Counted from the first letter of the stretch, positions 45,663 through 57,465 are shown. The stretch is 64,000 bases of DNA from Lasioglossum baleicum (GCF_051020765.1 NC_134941.1:2046001-2110000); one strand, 5' to 3'. Translations and numbers: made by a program. The notes: generated by a model not told the origin, from the sequence alone.

Positions 45663-47398
45663 CAAAGAAGAGCGAATGATACAATTTCGTTGTGATGACT
45701 AAACGGGTTTAATCTACTTTATTCCTACATTCAACACCTACGCAGATGAAAATCTGAATGAAGTCATACTTTGCGAATGCAAGAGTAAACGACAGTAAAA
45801 GAATCCGAAGTTCCATGGTTTAATGAAAACTTCAAGTGGAAAAGTACTTTTGCAGCGATATCAGCGGATGTACAATGAGGTCGTAAGAAACTGAATTTCC
45901 TCTGCTTTGAGTTGGGCGCCGACAATTTTAGAACCTGCCCGCAAGACAGCACTTTTGTTAAGTTGTCTTAGCATAATTTGTATATGCACACTCTTGTTTT
46001 GCCCAATTCTTGGCTAAATTTCAAAGCAATTGGCCAAGTTTAAATTCTGTTTATGCTGCTGCAATGGCCGCCAAGAATGGAGGAAAGCGCGTGAAATAGT
46101 GAAATAGTTTAATTGTGTGAAATAGTTTAAAAAAAAGTAAGTCCAACACTCGCACTTCAAACGAATACAATAATTCGAGATGAAATAGATGAAATCATTT
46201 CTGCTAATTGGAGAAACGATCGAAGATGGAGCTAATTAAAGATTTAGCACGATTTGTGCTAATTGAATTTCTAAAATTCTTTGTGCTAATGAATTTCTGC
46301 TAATTGGAGAAACAAAAGGCTACTGTATAAATTTGATTAAATCCCTTGAAGATTCTTTTTGTTCCAGGAGCAGAATCGTGTGAACAAGTGCCCACATACT
46401 TTTGATCGGGGGTGTATACGTAACTCGAATTTTCAATTAGTGTTTCAGCAGGAATTCTTGGCACAAAATAAACCGTCCGGTTGTTTGATTTGTATTATTA
46501 TTGGAACAGGTTTATGTACTGTTTCTAAGAAACCAATTGCATACATTATTGAAAGTAGTTTCACATGAGAAAGGATGTGTAAAATGTGTATGCGTTGCTG
46601 CATGTATCCATCTGTTGAAGAAAACTTGCGCCTTCTATGCAGGATGCATCGCGCCTACGAAATGTGAACACCTCTTCTTTTTAGTTGTTATTCAAAAGTG
46701 TATGGAAAACAAGGACGACACTAGGCGTTATGACAGACGCAGATCGTGACGATGACGCTACGTGTACGGTTTTCCATTGTTTTCCATTGGTTGCAGTACT
46801 GAAGCGTGCAGCAAGCGACAATTCGTCGCGTACGCGTCTCTGATGTGATGCAACGTGAACAAAAGGCCTTATTCTTTGTTTTCGTACACTACGAATCATT
46901 ACTGTTGACACAAAAATGAACGACAGAGTTTCTTCACCTACTTTTATAACAGAAACAACTGAAAACGAATCGCGCGTTCGTCTCCTTTGTTATAAGTAAT
47001 GATCGGAACAACTTACCCCGGGAACTTTTAACCCCGGTCTCCCCCCTAACTGCTACACCGGGCAGGTAGGTAGACGCACTGATTGAGGTGGTCCGTTGTC
47101 GACACGTTTACAAACTATGAGAGTTGTGCTAATTCAATTACATTGTACAGTAATTCTTCAATCGAAGTCCTGGGTCGCCTATCTAATCGGTCCAGCGCCT
47201 ACTGACTCCACTGCCGGCCAACGTTGCGCCGCGCCGTAGAGCGGCGATGATTGATCTCGGCCTCGGCTCGGGTATATCGGTGTGAACACCACACATTGAC
47301 TCGAGTGAATCGAATTTTCAAACTTCTTAATTTTCATTATTGTTTTATGGGACTTTTACTAGCTTATTCCTGGAATGTCTCTGATTAAAATCACACCG
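45663..47398. other. Intergenic; small local repeat at 46190-46315
   Basis: TTTCTGCTAATTGGAGAAAC occurs twice (about 46199 and 46295), with intervening TGTGCTAAT motifs. Nothing else is recognised. Confidence 0.4.
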
Positions 47399-47610
47399 AA
47401 CACGATATAATTTCAACTGTATTTAGTGGTTTAATCGACGGTGAAAGTTTCGGGAGCAAGAGGGGAAGGACAGCGACAACGCGGGCCTTTGAACTGTGCC
47501 GGCGACGTCGACTGTCCGCGTCTTTTTCTTTCCTATACGCTCTTCTTCGTTGCATTCGAAACTTTCATCGTCGATTAAACCACTAAATACAGTTAAAATT
47601 ATATCGTGTT
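47399..47610. repeat. Fold-back element with 54-bp arms
   Basis: AACACGATATAATTTCAACTG and the following bases to 47452 pair nearly perfectly with 47557-47610. The 104-bp spacer is GC-rich (GCCGGCGACGTCGACTG). It is probably a MITE, but the target duplication is unclear. Confidence 0.75.
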
Positions 47611-48572
47611 TGATATCATTTTGCATTAGAAAAATGCCACGAATATGTTGGTGAAAGTTCCATTAAACAATAATGGAAAATAAAGAAGATACGATTCAAT
47701 TACGCAATGAATTACATGAAAGCGCCCACAAAGATTACGTCAATATAGTTTAGCGCTTCACGCTTTTATTTATAGTGACTAATGTCTAAAAAAATTATTT
47801 TCTCCTTTCTAGTGCATTTTAATATAAGCGTTTTTTATATATTTTAAAAACATTTTTTCGCATCGCTCTAGTTTCCCAAAAAAGTTGAAATCGTATAGTA
47901 CAATATTATAAAAATTATCGTCTTTTTTAGAGCATCCGCGAATATTAATTCAAGTAACTGTACATATTCTTGCTTTTGCCTTTAATCGCATATTGTCATC
48001 GAATATCAGTTACATGTATACATAAAAATCACATTCTTTCCGCCATACTCCGTACTCGTACTCATTCTTTCTCTTTCCCGATGTGGATCTCCTTCCAAAT
48101 CCACCTGGAGTCGTAAATCTCACGTTACATACATACAACCATCGTGGTACAAGACCTGTTCACGATTCACAACGGTTACACAATCTGACAGATTTGAAAT
48201 ACTTTCGTGTGCGTTCGAATAACTAATAGATTTATATATTTTGTTGCGCTTATTCTAAAAGATTTTTATATGTCGAGGATGCGTACTGTTTCACTAAATC
48301 GTTTAATTTTTCCTTTACCTTATTTCCTGTTTACCTTGTTCTGACGGGTAATCTAGAGTTTATAGAACTTGAAATAATCTAAGTTTCGTAGTCTAGTGCA
48401 CGTAAAACTTAATGAAAAGCGCCAGCTAAGATTTTTGATTGTGCCGGGTTGGTGGCGTTCCCAGCGATAGACGACGATAGAAGGTTCATTGTGGTGTTGT
48501 TCCATGAGTCAGTTGCAGAAACCGGTATAAGCGAACTTCGTCTCTACCTTGCGTATTGATTGGATCGATATA
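47611..48572. other. Intergenic with a right-end relic
   Basis: Near 47932-47960 'agcatccgcgaatattaatt' and 'caagtaactgtaca' resemble the right end of the 3559-type element. The rest is unrecognised. Confidence 0.4.
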
Positions 48573-49832
48573 CAGTGGCTCACGAAAGTGTTCGGACGTC
48601 CTTTAAAACGGTACTAACTTTTTTCATTAATTACATGAGAAAATAAAAAAGGCACTTTCCAAAACATTTTCATTTGAGTCCGTAATGAAAATTTAAAATA
48701 TATGTTTTGTAAATCTATGCTAGTTATACACGTGCTGAACGTTTCATCGAAATCGATTAACATACACACGAGCTACAAGTGGTTAATCCCTTGCCCTACG
48801 ATTTATTTTACGGTTTCAGTGATTAGAAGTTTTTTGTAGTACTTTCCTAAAAAAGTACAATAGAAAATTTGTATCTACTATATCTTGATATATTCTCCGA
48901 TAGCTGTCAGTGACAAAACCAAAGTAGAATATTATTTCGGTTTAAAGGAAATTAGTAACCTACATACATATATTTATTAGACTCTGTTCAGAATCTTCAT
49001 CACGAGTCAGACACGATATTATAGGGAAAGGTCAGTTTCTGCTTAAAACCCACAGATTTTTACATCTTTCGATGCATGTCGTTTTTTCAGCGTCTTCTAA
49101 CACAGATCTACAAAACACATACAGAGAGTGGTCCACGCAACTTGCACACCTATACATATAACTTCCAAAGTATGCGTGGCATGAAAAAGTTTTGTATACA
49201 GAAGTTGCATGGTCTGAAGGGGTACATTATGTAGTGTATTAATTTTTTTTACAGGTGGAAGTATTTCGGTGATTTGCAGGTCGACTTTGTTTTTTAAATG
49301 GAATACTACATTTTTTATTGCAAAATATGGAAGAATGTCGAATTCTGAGTAAAAAAGCATTGACCTTCATTAGCCACAAACCTAATAATTAACGAGTAAA
49401 ATTTTCAGGAAATAAAGTGAAATTACTCGTTAATTATTAGGTTTATTCATAATGAAGGTCAATACTTTTTTACTCAGAATTCGACATTCTTCCATATTTT
49501 GGTATAGAAAATATAGTATTCCATTTATAAAAATAAAGTCGATCTTCAAACCTCCGAAACGCTTCCACTTGTAAAAAAAAAAAATACACTACATAATGTA
49601 CCCCTTCAGACAATGTAACAAAACCCTGTATACAAAACTTTTTCGTGCAACGCATACGTTGGAAGTTATACTAGGTGTGCAAGTTGCGTGGACCACCCTG
49701 TATTTCAAATTTTTATTACAGGCTCAAGTGAAAAAGATATGGAAGGTGCCTTTTTTATTTTCTCAGGTAGTTCATGCAATTTCAATTTTTTCAAAATCTT
49801 TTTTAGAAAATCAAGTATACTGTCTTAAAGGG
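48573..49832. mobile_element. CAGTGGCTCAC-type element split by a palindromic MITE
   Basis: The left end CAGTGGCTCACGAAAGTGTT after TA is at 48573. Family sequence continues to 'cacagatctacaaaacacata' (49121) and resumes at 49701 with 'tttcaaatttttattacagg'. At 4000-4030 the related element carries a corresponding stretch ('gatctacaaaatgtatttttt...ttttcaatatagaccc') with no insertion. The right end fades near 49832. Confidence 0.7.
49122..49700. mobile_element. 579-bp palindromic MITE, CAGGGTGG group
   Basis: TA-flanked. The left end is CAGAGAGTGGTCCACGCAAC, and the right end GTGGACCACCCTG is the inverse of CAGGGTGGTCCAC. The arms pair over almost the full length, with a loop near 49405-49425. 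It is inserted in the host element above. Confidence 0.85.
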
Positions 49833-49917
49833 TTGTACATACAGGGTCGTCGAAGTAAATCCAAAAAAGTTAATGGATAAAGAAAAAGCGTTCAAATCCC
49901 GGAAAAATGTGAATGTA

Positions 49918-51569
49918 CAGGGTGAGACACCTAAGACTCCCACCGAAAATATCTCCGTTGTTTTTAGTAATACGAAAAAATGTTTCAGAAAGAGTTTTTT
50001 TCTGTAGGTCATACTTTCCGATATTTTAAGGTGATTGTCGTTTTTTTTTAATGGAACGACGTATTTTGATTAGTGCAATATTATATCTAATGAAGAGACA
50101 AATTGAACTATGTAGAATATGTTGACCTTCAAATATCCATCGAATTATTCTTCAAAAAGCATAACTTAACACATTACCGGCTGACGATTATTGCATAATT
50201 TTGAAAAATCTATGGTACTTGGCTAAACACTTTTTAATGGAGCCTTCAATAGCAACAGCAATTTTCTTTGTGAAATAACAAGTTACCCTCAATAAATTCA
50301 ATATGTTTTTCTATTCGTCATCGGCGCATAGGTTCGATCAGTGATATAAACACAAGCAATTTTGCAAATTAATTAAAAAACTCAACTGAACTGAGTTCAG
50401 TATCTAGCGGCATGGAATCAGTTCGCTTTTAATAATTTCCAATTGTATTTCTTCTGATATAGTCGAGTCGCCAGGTCGAAAAAGGGCGTCTACCTGGAAA
50501 GTATTCCGAACTTAATGAAATTTTGGCACGTCATTTGGGGGTACTCTGGGGAGTCGAATCTGATTCGAAACCACGATTTTTGTTACCTGTTTTTGGTATT
50601 TCGTCTATAACTCAAAAACTATGGGTCCTACGAACTTTTTCTTCTCATTTTTGAAAAGAGCATTAAATTTCCTTCAAATTTCACTGTTCCAACGTATTTT
50701 TTGACCCAATAGGTATCGAGAGACAGGTGTTCAAAACTAGGAAATGTTTCTCAAAATGACATTTTGAGCCACACATTGTGACATTTAGCAGGAAATTTGC
50801 AAGTTTTTGGCTCATAATTTTAGTTTTTCAACACATGTACATATAATCTACATACTATGTATACCCCTTACATTGTGTGGTTCAAAATGTCATTTTGAGA
50901 AACATTTCCAAATTTTGAACGCCTGTCTCTCGGTACCTATTGGGTAAAAAAATACGTTGTACAGGAAAATTTGAAGAAAATTTAATGCTCTTTTCATTTT
51001 TGAAAAGAAAAAGTTCGTAGGACCCATAGTTTTTGAGTTATAGACGAAACACCAAAAACAGGTAACGAAAATTGTGGTTTTTCCCCCTCCCCAAGTTAGC
51101 ACAGGGTCCTCGAGGTCGAAAACTCAGATTCGACTCCCCAGAGTACCCCCAAATGTCGTGCCAAAATTCCATTAAGTTCGGAATACTTTCCAGGTAAAAG
51201 TACCTGGCGACTGTGCACTAATATAGCAAACGCAAAATTTACTCTTGAGAATGATCCACATCGGGATCGAAACGTTGAGTTTTTGAATTAATTTGCAAAA
51301 TTGCTTGTGTTTATATCACTGATCGAACCTGTGCGCCGATACCATCACACATATAGTTTCATTTAAGATTGCAATGTAAAAGAAAATTTCCATGCTTTCT
51401 TTTGGTACAGCACAATTATTGAATATCCTATTAATAGGCTTCTGGTAGGTTAAGTGGTGACGTACGAAGATCATGTTCAAGCTAACCGTACTCTATTACG
51501 CAAATATTTTTTCATATTACTAAAAAGAATGAAGATATTTTCGATGGGAGTCGTAGATGCGTCACCCTG
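49918..51569. mobile_element. 1.65-kb three-layer palindromic element, CAGGGTG group
   Basis: TA-flanked. The outer ends CAGGGTGAGACACCTAAGAC and 'atgcgtcaccctg' pair over ~65 bp. Inside, 50321-51340 is a second inverted repeat ('ggttcgatcagtgatataaa' with its inverse). Inside that, 50468-51211 is a third, nearly perfect palindrome ('gaacgtt' centre region near 50840). There is no coding capacity. A half copy of the outer layer is at 16559-16806. Confidence 0.8.
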
Positions 51570-51689
51570 TATTTTTTCGTCAATTTGTACAAAAGCGTGT
51601 GCTTGTACCAACGGTATAAAGAATGGAATTATTCGATGTAGCCTCCACTAGCTGCCACGACCTACTAGAGCTTGTAAATACCTGAACCC

Positions 51690-51850
51690 ACTTCACCTCC
51701 TCCTTGTCCGTCGTCACCTCCGGATGGTGGGCTTTAGGGTATCTTTGGTGTTGTGATGCTTTGCATTTAGCTTTGCGTCGACTACGCCCTACATGCAATA
51801 GTCAAGGGGATTGTAGCCGGCGCTATACGGAAGCTACAAGTCGGGAAACC
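51690..51850 (-). pseudogene. C-terminal fragment of a mariner-like transposase
   Basis: Minus-strand reading gives LPYSAGYNPLDYCM, a stop, then GVVDAKLNAKHHNTKDTLKP and TIRR. This matches the third-aspartate region of mariner-superfamily transposases (usual pattern PYSPDLNPLDY.VWGVV). Here the PD of the motif reads AG, so the catalytic aspartate is lost, and a Trp codon just after has become a stop. Another stop replaces the Trp before LPYS. The frame closes in a Lys/Arg-rich tail. Only ~50 residues are recognisable. It is a different lineage from the copies at 17040 and 26808. Confidence 0.65.
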
Positions 51851-52220
51851 GATGATAACACACGTTTTCGTAAAGCCTGATTAATCGTTCCTTTCAAATC
51901 GATCATGAATTTCGCACTTCTCTTGCGATCAGAACGATCCCGATGAGTTTCTCGGGATGCAGTTACCTCCTACCATTTGCCAGAATTTATGGATTTCTTG
52001 TATAGGTCATAAACTTGCGTCTTCTTTCAGCACACACAAGTTTGTCCCTCTTCGGTCATATTCTCGGCTCGTTGGTGGCATTTTATATTTGCTTCACCTA
52101 GATCTTATTTATGAGGCTGCCCGAGAAAAACTTCGAATTTATCTCGACGACCATGTATATACCTAATAATGTCGTTATCGATTTCTGAATGTGTTTACCA
52201 CGTGTGAAACATGTTTTACA
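51851..52220. other. Intergenic, nothing recognised
   Basis: It may hold more of the minus-strand transposase, but no further motif is recognisable. Confidence 0.35.
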
Positions 52221-52655
52221 GGTTTTGCCTCGATCCAAACTCACCCTTTTGCAAATCAATTTCAACATTTTACAAATGAAGTATCTTTAAGTAAGTTTCT
52301 GTTAACAATCAAATCAAATGGAAATTAATTGTTAAGAATTAATTGCAAAGATGTACATCAAGTACTTATTTAAAAGTATATTTACCAATTCATTAACTTT
52401 GTAATGAATGGAACTATGTGTAGATATGTATATTTATTGTAGCCATTTTATGATTAATAAATTTTTTAAATGAAGGTACATATGTATTTATTAAAGCTTA
52501 TTGAGTATTGAGTTTTGTGTTCCGCTCGTAGTAATGACGCCGTTACGTGTGTCTAAATAAATATATAACTTAATCTAATTAAATAAATAATTAATTTCAA
52601 ATATTCTTAATGAGTGAAATTGATTTGCAAAAGGGTGAAATTGGAGTGCAAAACC
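52221..52655. mobile_element. 435-bp MITE with ~50-bp inverted termini
   Basis: GGTTTTGCCTCGATCCAAAC, then 'tcacccttttgcaaatcaat', pairs with 'attgatttgcaaaagggtga' and 'ttggagtgcaaaacc' at the right. The middle is noncoding and A+T-rich. The target duplication is not clear. Confidence 0.75.
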
Positions 52656-53373
52656 AATATAAGCAACGACACGTACGTGGTGGATGATGTTAATGTTTTA
52701 TTGTACGTTTGTTACAATTTCTGTAATGTACGACTAAAAGTATTGTTTCACAGTGAAACTGTTCAAGGTCCTGCATTCCCGTTGACATTGCCTAACTACA
52801 TAGACGTTGTTGGTAAGCTGGTCTCGTCACCACAATGGAGTTGAAGATTCAGCAATTCTCATAATCACAAAAATGCTTTCCGTGATCAAATTCTTGAGGA
52901 AAGGCAAAATCGTAGCCCGATCAGTATATCCACTAAATAGTATTCAAATGAATGAATTAAATGTTCAACATTTATAATAGAAAGGCTATAATGAATACTT
53001 TCGTAGTACGTATAGGTGTATACACTTTTTGAGTAGAAATAGAGGAAAAAATCATACGGCCTCACTTCCTATGACCTTATTTTTTATGTGGATACACAGA
53101 TGCACTCGTTAGGTGCAGTAGCACTTCATTCTTTGACCAACCAAATTTTTTTGTTAAACCAATAGATCCCTTTCATTATCCTACATATAAAAGTACTGAG
53201 CCAAGGTCATCCAAATGTCAATACTTCACATAAATCAGTCCATATGTATTTATATATTATTGCTTTATTATTTTAGTATAATAATGAGTCTATAATCGTT
53301 GTTACAAATATTATGTTTGTAATTGTTTGAATTGTGTGCCGTTAATATTAGTTGTAAGTGTTTGTTGTAACCA
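52656..53373. other. Intergenic, nothing recognised
   Basis: No element ends or coding signal. Confidence 0.4.
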
Positions 53374-53557
53374 GACTGTGGATTTTTATGCATTCATTCT
53401 TATTAGGTAAAACAATAAAATATTAGAAAAATCTAACAATGGTGTTGCATTGTTTTCGATCTAAAGACGCCATTAAGGGATGAGATGAATTTTTATGTTT
53501 CTCCTGATTCCCACAAATGTTGCAGAACATTTTTATTTTGCATAAAGATCCGCAGTC
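53374..53557 (+). mobile_element. MITE-G copy with 7-bp flanking repeat
   Basis: The left end AGACTGTGGATTTTTATGCA and right end TGCATAAAGATCCGCAGTC are flanked by TTGTAAC on both sides (just before 53373 and from 53560). This suggests a target duplication longer than TA for the family. Confidence 0.8.
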
Positions 53558-54075
53558 TAGTTGTAACATAAGATCGAGGAGGATCTTTCGTCAGGCTGAC
53601 CGAACTGCAATAGTTTAAAAGCCCTACAGAAATCAGTTGAAATGTGCTATAGGATTTCATCTCAATTGATTTTTTAGTTGTCGTCGACAAGATTGGTTAC
53701 CTGCGTGCGTGTACGGACGATTTCCTTTGATCGTCTGTGTTGCAAACGACATCCTTTGGACACTGACGACAATTTAGTCGTTGCGACCAGGAATGTAAAC
53801 GTTCATTCATTTACGTAGTAATAGGTACTTTCTGGTCGGTAAGCGATTCGATCGTCCAGTGTATTGTGGTTGTCTGTGTTGGTAATTTAGTAACCGACTG
53901 TCTTTTGTAACTGACGACAGCTTCATCACGGTAACCGCATGCGTAACTATTTGGAGCACTTTCACACAGGGTTGCGAATACGCTACCGCGCAACCCGTAT
54001 GAGATATATGCCTTCCATTTGTGCACACTTTTACGTTTGACGCAATACGCGTAAGTGTACAGTACCATACATATA
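53558..54075. other. Intergenic, nothing recognised
   Basis: Balanced composition; overlapping minus frames (53807-54158) look like chance. Confidence 0.4.
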
Positions 54076-54420
54076 CAGGGTAGGGCACCTAAAACAGGCC
54101 ACGTGAATAACTCGGTTGTTGTTGGTCCACGAAACTTGCATGGTTTCGAGGATGGCATAATTCCATTTCAATAATTTTTTTTTAAGATTTCTATGCATAC
54201 TACTATATTGAGTAGTTAAGTGAACACTATTTCTACCAAGAGGTGTCAAAAGACACTTTTCAAATTTTAACTTAAAATTAATCTCCGAGTTTAATCATTT
54301 CTCCACAATTAATTTTTTGACTTTTCGTACAATAGTTGCTAAATTAATTCCGCGATATCATTTTCCTCTAGCTCATCCTGGATCTAAAAATGTGCATATG
54401 GTATACCTATTTCTACCATG
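54076..54420 (+). repeat. Half element of the CAGGGTG group
   Basis: TA then CAGGGTAGGGCACCTAAAAC resembles the left end at 49918. No right end is found. 'ctatttctaccaagaggtgt' (near 54227) recurs as 'ctatttctaccatgaggtgt' (near 54405) just before the Helitron. Confidence 0.55.
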
Positions 54421-54552
54421 AGGTGTGTTTTTAACTTCCCGATTTTATAGGGAAGTTATTGTAATGACCCCGAAAATCGAAAATCGATTTTTTAGCAGAT
54501 CTTCACGTTTCATGGTCATTGCAGTCATTCTAGACTATTTTAAGCAAAATGT

Positions 54553-54556
<4 letters not shown>

Positions 54557-54584
<28 letters not shown>
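54557..54584. repeat. (GT)n microsatellite
   Basis: About 14 GT units within the Helitron 5' region. Confidence 0.95.
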
Positions 54585-54585
<1 letters not shown>

Positions 54586-55075
54586 TGTTTCTATGGTATC
54601 AAATTTTTCGTTAACGTTTTCTGAAAAAGTAACAACGTGATCAGAATGATGAATGATGCAATCGATGTGCCCCGTCGTAACTTAGAGCTGATTAGATTTT
54701 GGTCCATATTGGTCAAGTAGTTTTTTAGATTTTTAGTTTTTTTCGAAAGGAGTTGATTCTATAATGCAATTTATACGAGAGAACGGAAAGTTTCCACCGA
54801 CGAAACAAACGTAATTACACAAAAAAATTTTTTTTCATTTTTCTTAAATTTAAAAAAATTTTTTTGATTTAAAAAAAAATTTTTTTTTTGTACCTTACGC
54901 TAATGTTTCCGCTTACAATAATCGAAAATTATCCCAATGCAAGAGTGAGTTAATCATCTCTACTCCCGAGAATACATTTTCAAAGAATATCGATGAAAGT
55001 ACAAAAAAAAATTTATATTACAATCTTTAAAAAAACAATCAGTTCAAAACGAATTATTAACTGAGATTAAATTGA

Positions 55076-55619
55076 AAATTAATATAAACAATATGATAAT
55101 TATTAATAACATTAATGTTGAAAACGGATTGGTTAATGGAGCACACATGCGGAATATTAAAATTTATTACTTTTCAAGAAAATACTAAAATTCCGCCTAT
55201 ATTGTGGTTAGATTTTCAATTGGCCAGAGTAGGAGTGAAAGTAAGAACTCGTTATCGTGATTATATGAAAAATGCAAATATTCATCAAAATTTGACACCA
55301 ATAATAAAAATATCGAATCAAGTAAATATGTCGAGTGAGGAAAAATATCAAATCACACGTAGTCAATTTCCAGTGGTTCCTGCTGAAGCGATTACGATTC
55401 ATAAAAGTCAGGGACAAACATACGAGAAAAGTATGTTTGAATTTTAAAACATCAGAAAAACGAACTTTACACATGTTGTATGTAGCACTGAGCAGAGTTT
55501 CAAAATTGAGCAGTTTATATATTTTGGGACAATTTAAATTAACAGGATCGAAGAAATCCAAGATCAATACTGCAAACCCGAATAATGAGAAGTTATATCG
55601 TTTGCGAAAAACTAATTAA
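55076..55619 (+). pseudogene. C-terminal Pif1-like helicase of a Helitron
   Basis: Helitrons carry a Rep/helicase protein used in rolling-circle transposition; this is the last ~180 residues of the helicase. In the first frame it reads NVENGLVNGAH. After a one-base shift near 55145 it gives GILKFITFQENTKIPPILWL and VRTRYRDYMKNANIHQNLTP. The motif V region VPAEAITIHKSQGQTY is intact. A second shift near 55430 leads to RTLHMLYVALSRVSKLSSLY, which contains the motif VI arginine (ALSRV), and on to ILGQFKLTG. It ends at a stop at 55617-55619. The Walker A and B motifs and the Rep nuclease are absent. Two frameshifts make it nonfunctional. Confidence 0.8.
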
Positions 55620-56192
55620 GACTATTTATTTTGCAACATCAGTACGCTATAACAAGGAACCAAGCGAGCAACGAGCCTACGATGTTCGTTTAAGGCGACG
55701 CCATATAGCAAACATCTTGATAAGTAGAAAACTATTGAATTTCCCTGAAAACGTACTAAAAATAATGATAATAATATACTGCAACTAACGAATCGGGAAG
55801 TTCTTTGTGTGGCTCGTGGAGAGTCACACACCAAATCAAAAAAACATTAATAGCTATAGGTACTACTAGCCATGCGTACCACTAACTCTTTCGCAAGAGC
55901 AGTCCTATCCGCGAGCTCGCGAAGCGAGCGAGCAAAAACAACCCTACTCGCGAGCGAGCGAAGCGAGCGAGCAACAATAACCCTCTAGTTAAAATATGGG
56001 GTACGATATGACTGACCAAATGGCGAGAAAGTATGTATAGTGCGAAATGTGAATGCCGCAGATGGCCTATGCGTGTATTTTACAATATCCTCGATTTAGC
56101 CAGAATAAACGCATAAAACGAATAAATCGCAGCCAGGGCCGCGAGCAGCACGAGTGGCCGGCGAAGGGTTGTTACGAAATGCGAAATTACGA

Positions 56193-56426
56193 CAATGCGA
56201 AATTGGGGAACCGCTAGGATTATAGACAGCGAGGACGAACCTGAAGCAAAGTCGGGAGCCTCTAGGAATGGAGTCAAACGTAGACAAACCTGATGCGAAA
56301 TCAGGGAGCTGCTAGGAAGGTGAAACTTTGTGAACGAACCCAATGCGAAATTGGGGGGCCACTAGGTTGGATAAATCTCTGTTTGAACAATTGGAATGTC
56401 GCGAACGAACCTGATGCGTAATCAGG
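56193..56426 (+). repeat. Array of five hairpin motifs with compensatory stem changes
   Basis: Five units (hairpins at 56193-56205, 56240-56256, 56289-56305, 56339-56355 and 56410-56426) share a stem, a GCGAA-like loop and a trailer GGAGYCGCTAGGA. The best stems are CCTGAT/ATCAGG, CCCAAT/ATTGGG and CCTGAT/ATCAGG. Paired positions change together. It is not part of a coding frame that I can identify. It lies 200 bp beyond the Helitron end. Confidence 0.7.
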
Positions 56427-56473
56427 GAGTCGCTAGGATAATTAGTAAGCTTCGTAACTAGTATAATTTAATT

Positions 56474-56501
56474 GATACAATCCGAGCGGTAAGATTGTAT
56501 C
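56474..56501. other. Perfect 9-bp stem hairpin
   Basis: GATACAATC, a 10-base loop (CGAGCGGTAA) and GATTGTATC. It follows the five-hairpin array by about 50 bp. Confidence 0.7.
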
Positions 56502-57465
56502 GTGTGGGGACGTTCAATTACTTGGTTAGGATATTGGGCAATAATTATGGGTTTAATGAATTTGCGTTAATTATCAAAGAACACAAATATATTCTGACTA
56601 TAAGAATTCGTATTACAATTGTGTCATTGTCGCGAATTGAATTGAATTTAGAATAGAAAGAATTGAAAGAAGATATTACCTAAACTAAAATGCACGGTGT
56701 TGACGCACTGGCAATGCGGGGGTCTCGGAGCAACCTTATCACTGCCTAATAGATTTTACACCGAACTCGCGGAATCTACATATAAGGTTACACTTTGATT
56801 CGAAGGGAACTTTAGCCCGATCTCACTGGTAGTTGACTTCCGCGATGCAGCACGACGCGACACGATTCGTGATTACGACAGTACTAGCCCATGAGAGTAG
56901 AAATGCAAGGGCTTATACATATAGCCCTGCAATGACGGGTGGTACTTGTCAGTACCCTTTGAGTGAATCATTTTCAAATGATCAGAAGTTTCCATTCGGA
57001 GTGCTTCGCTGTATTTGGCTACATACTCGCTTGTGTGTTCGTTCACTGTACACACTCTTGTCTCGAATTAATTTATCTATTGCTTCGCGTGGTATGACAC
57101 ACTTCGCATATCACGGTCTCGCTGTGCACCTAGCTACAATGCTCTCACCTGGGAGTGTTCAGACTAGTCTGTGTTCACGCAAATGAGCGCCGCGCGGGGA
57201 ACGTTTATTTATCTACGGGACAAAGTGGAGTCGCGGGACTTAGATATAATTATCCGACACCGTCTTACAAAGGAACGCTTTCCCGAGATGCAGCTAACTC
57301 TAGAAGGAAACGCATGCAACCGAATCGTTTCGTATCTTTTACACGCAAATTTATAAATGCAATGAATACAAACTGTATAATAACTACTGATTGTATGTAC
57401 AAGCAGAAGTTTCGGTAATCATACAAACAAAATTTTATATGGAATTGGCGAATTATTGATTAAGC
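56502..57465. other. Intergenic, unrecognised, more balanced composition
   Basis: Overlapping short frames at 56830-57420 on both strands do not resemble a known protein. With the hairpin array this may be one untranslated or LTR-like segment. Confidence 0.35.

Larger units (their letters stand above)
54430..55988 (+). mobile_element. Internally deleted Helitron
   Basis: The 5' region (CTTCCCGATTTTATAGGGAA and 'gttattgtaatgacccc') has the form of a Helitron-like 5' end. The 3' end is CTCTAG followed by T (CTAG at 55985-55988), matching the CTRR-T rule. It is preceded by 'ctcgcgagcgagcgaagcga', which can form a hairpin about 12 bp upstream. Between lies a remnant of Pif1-type helicase; the Rep part is missing. 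The exact 5' boundary is uncertain. Confidence 0.65.

Noticed and set aside
56473..56501. Rho-independent terminator
   Set aside because: The stem-loop has no T run after it and the DNA is eukaryotic.
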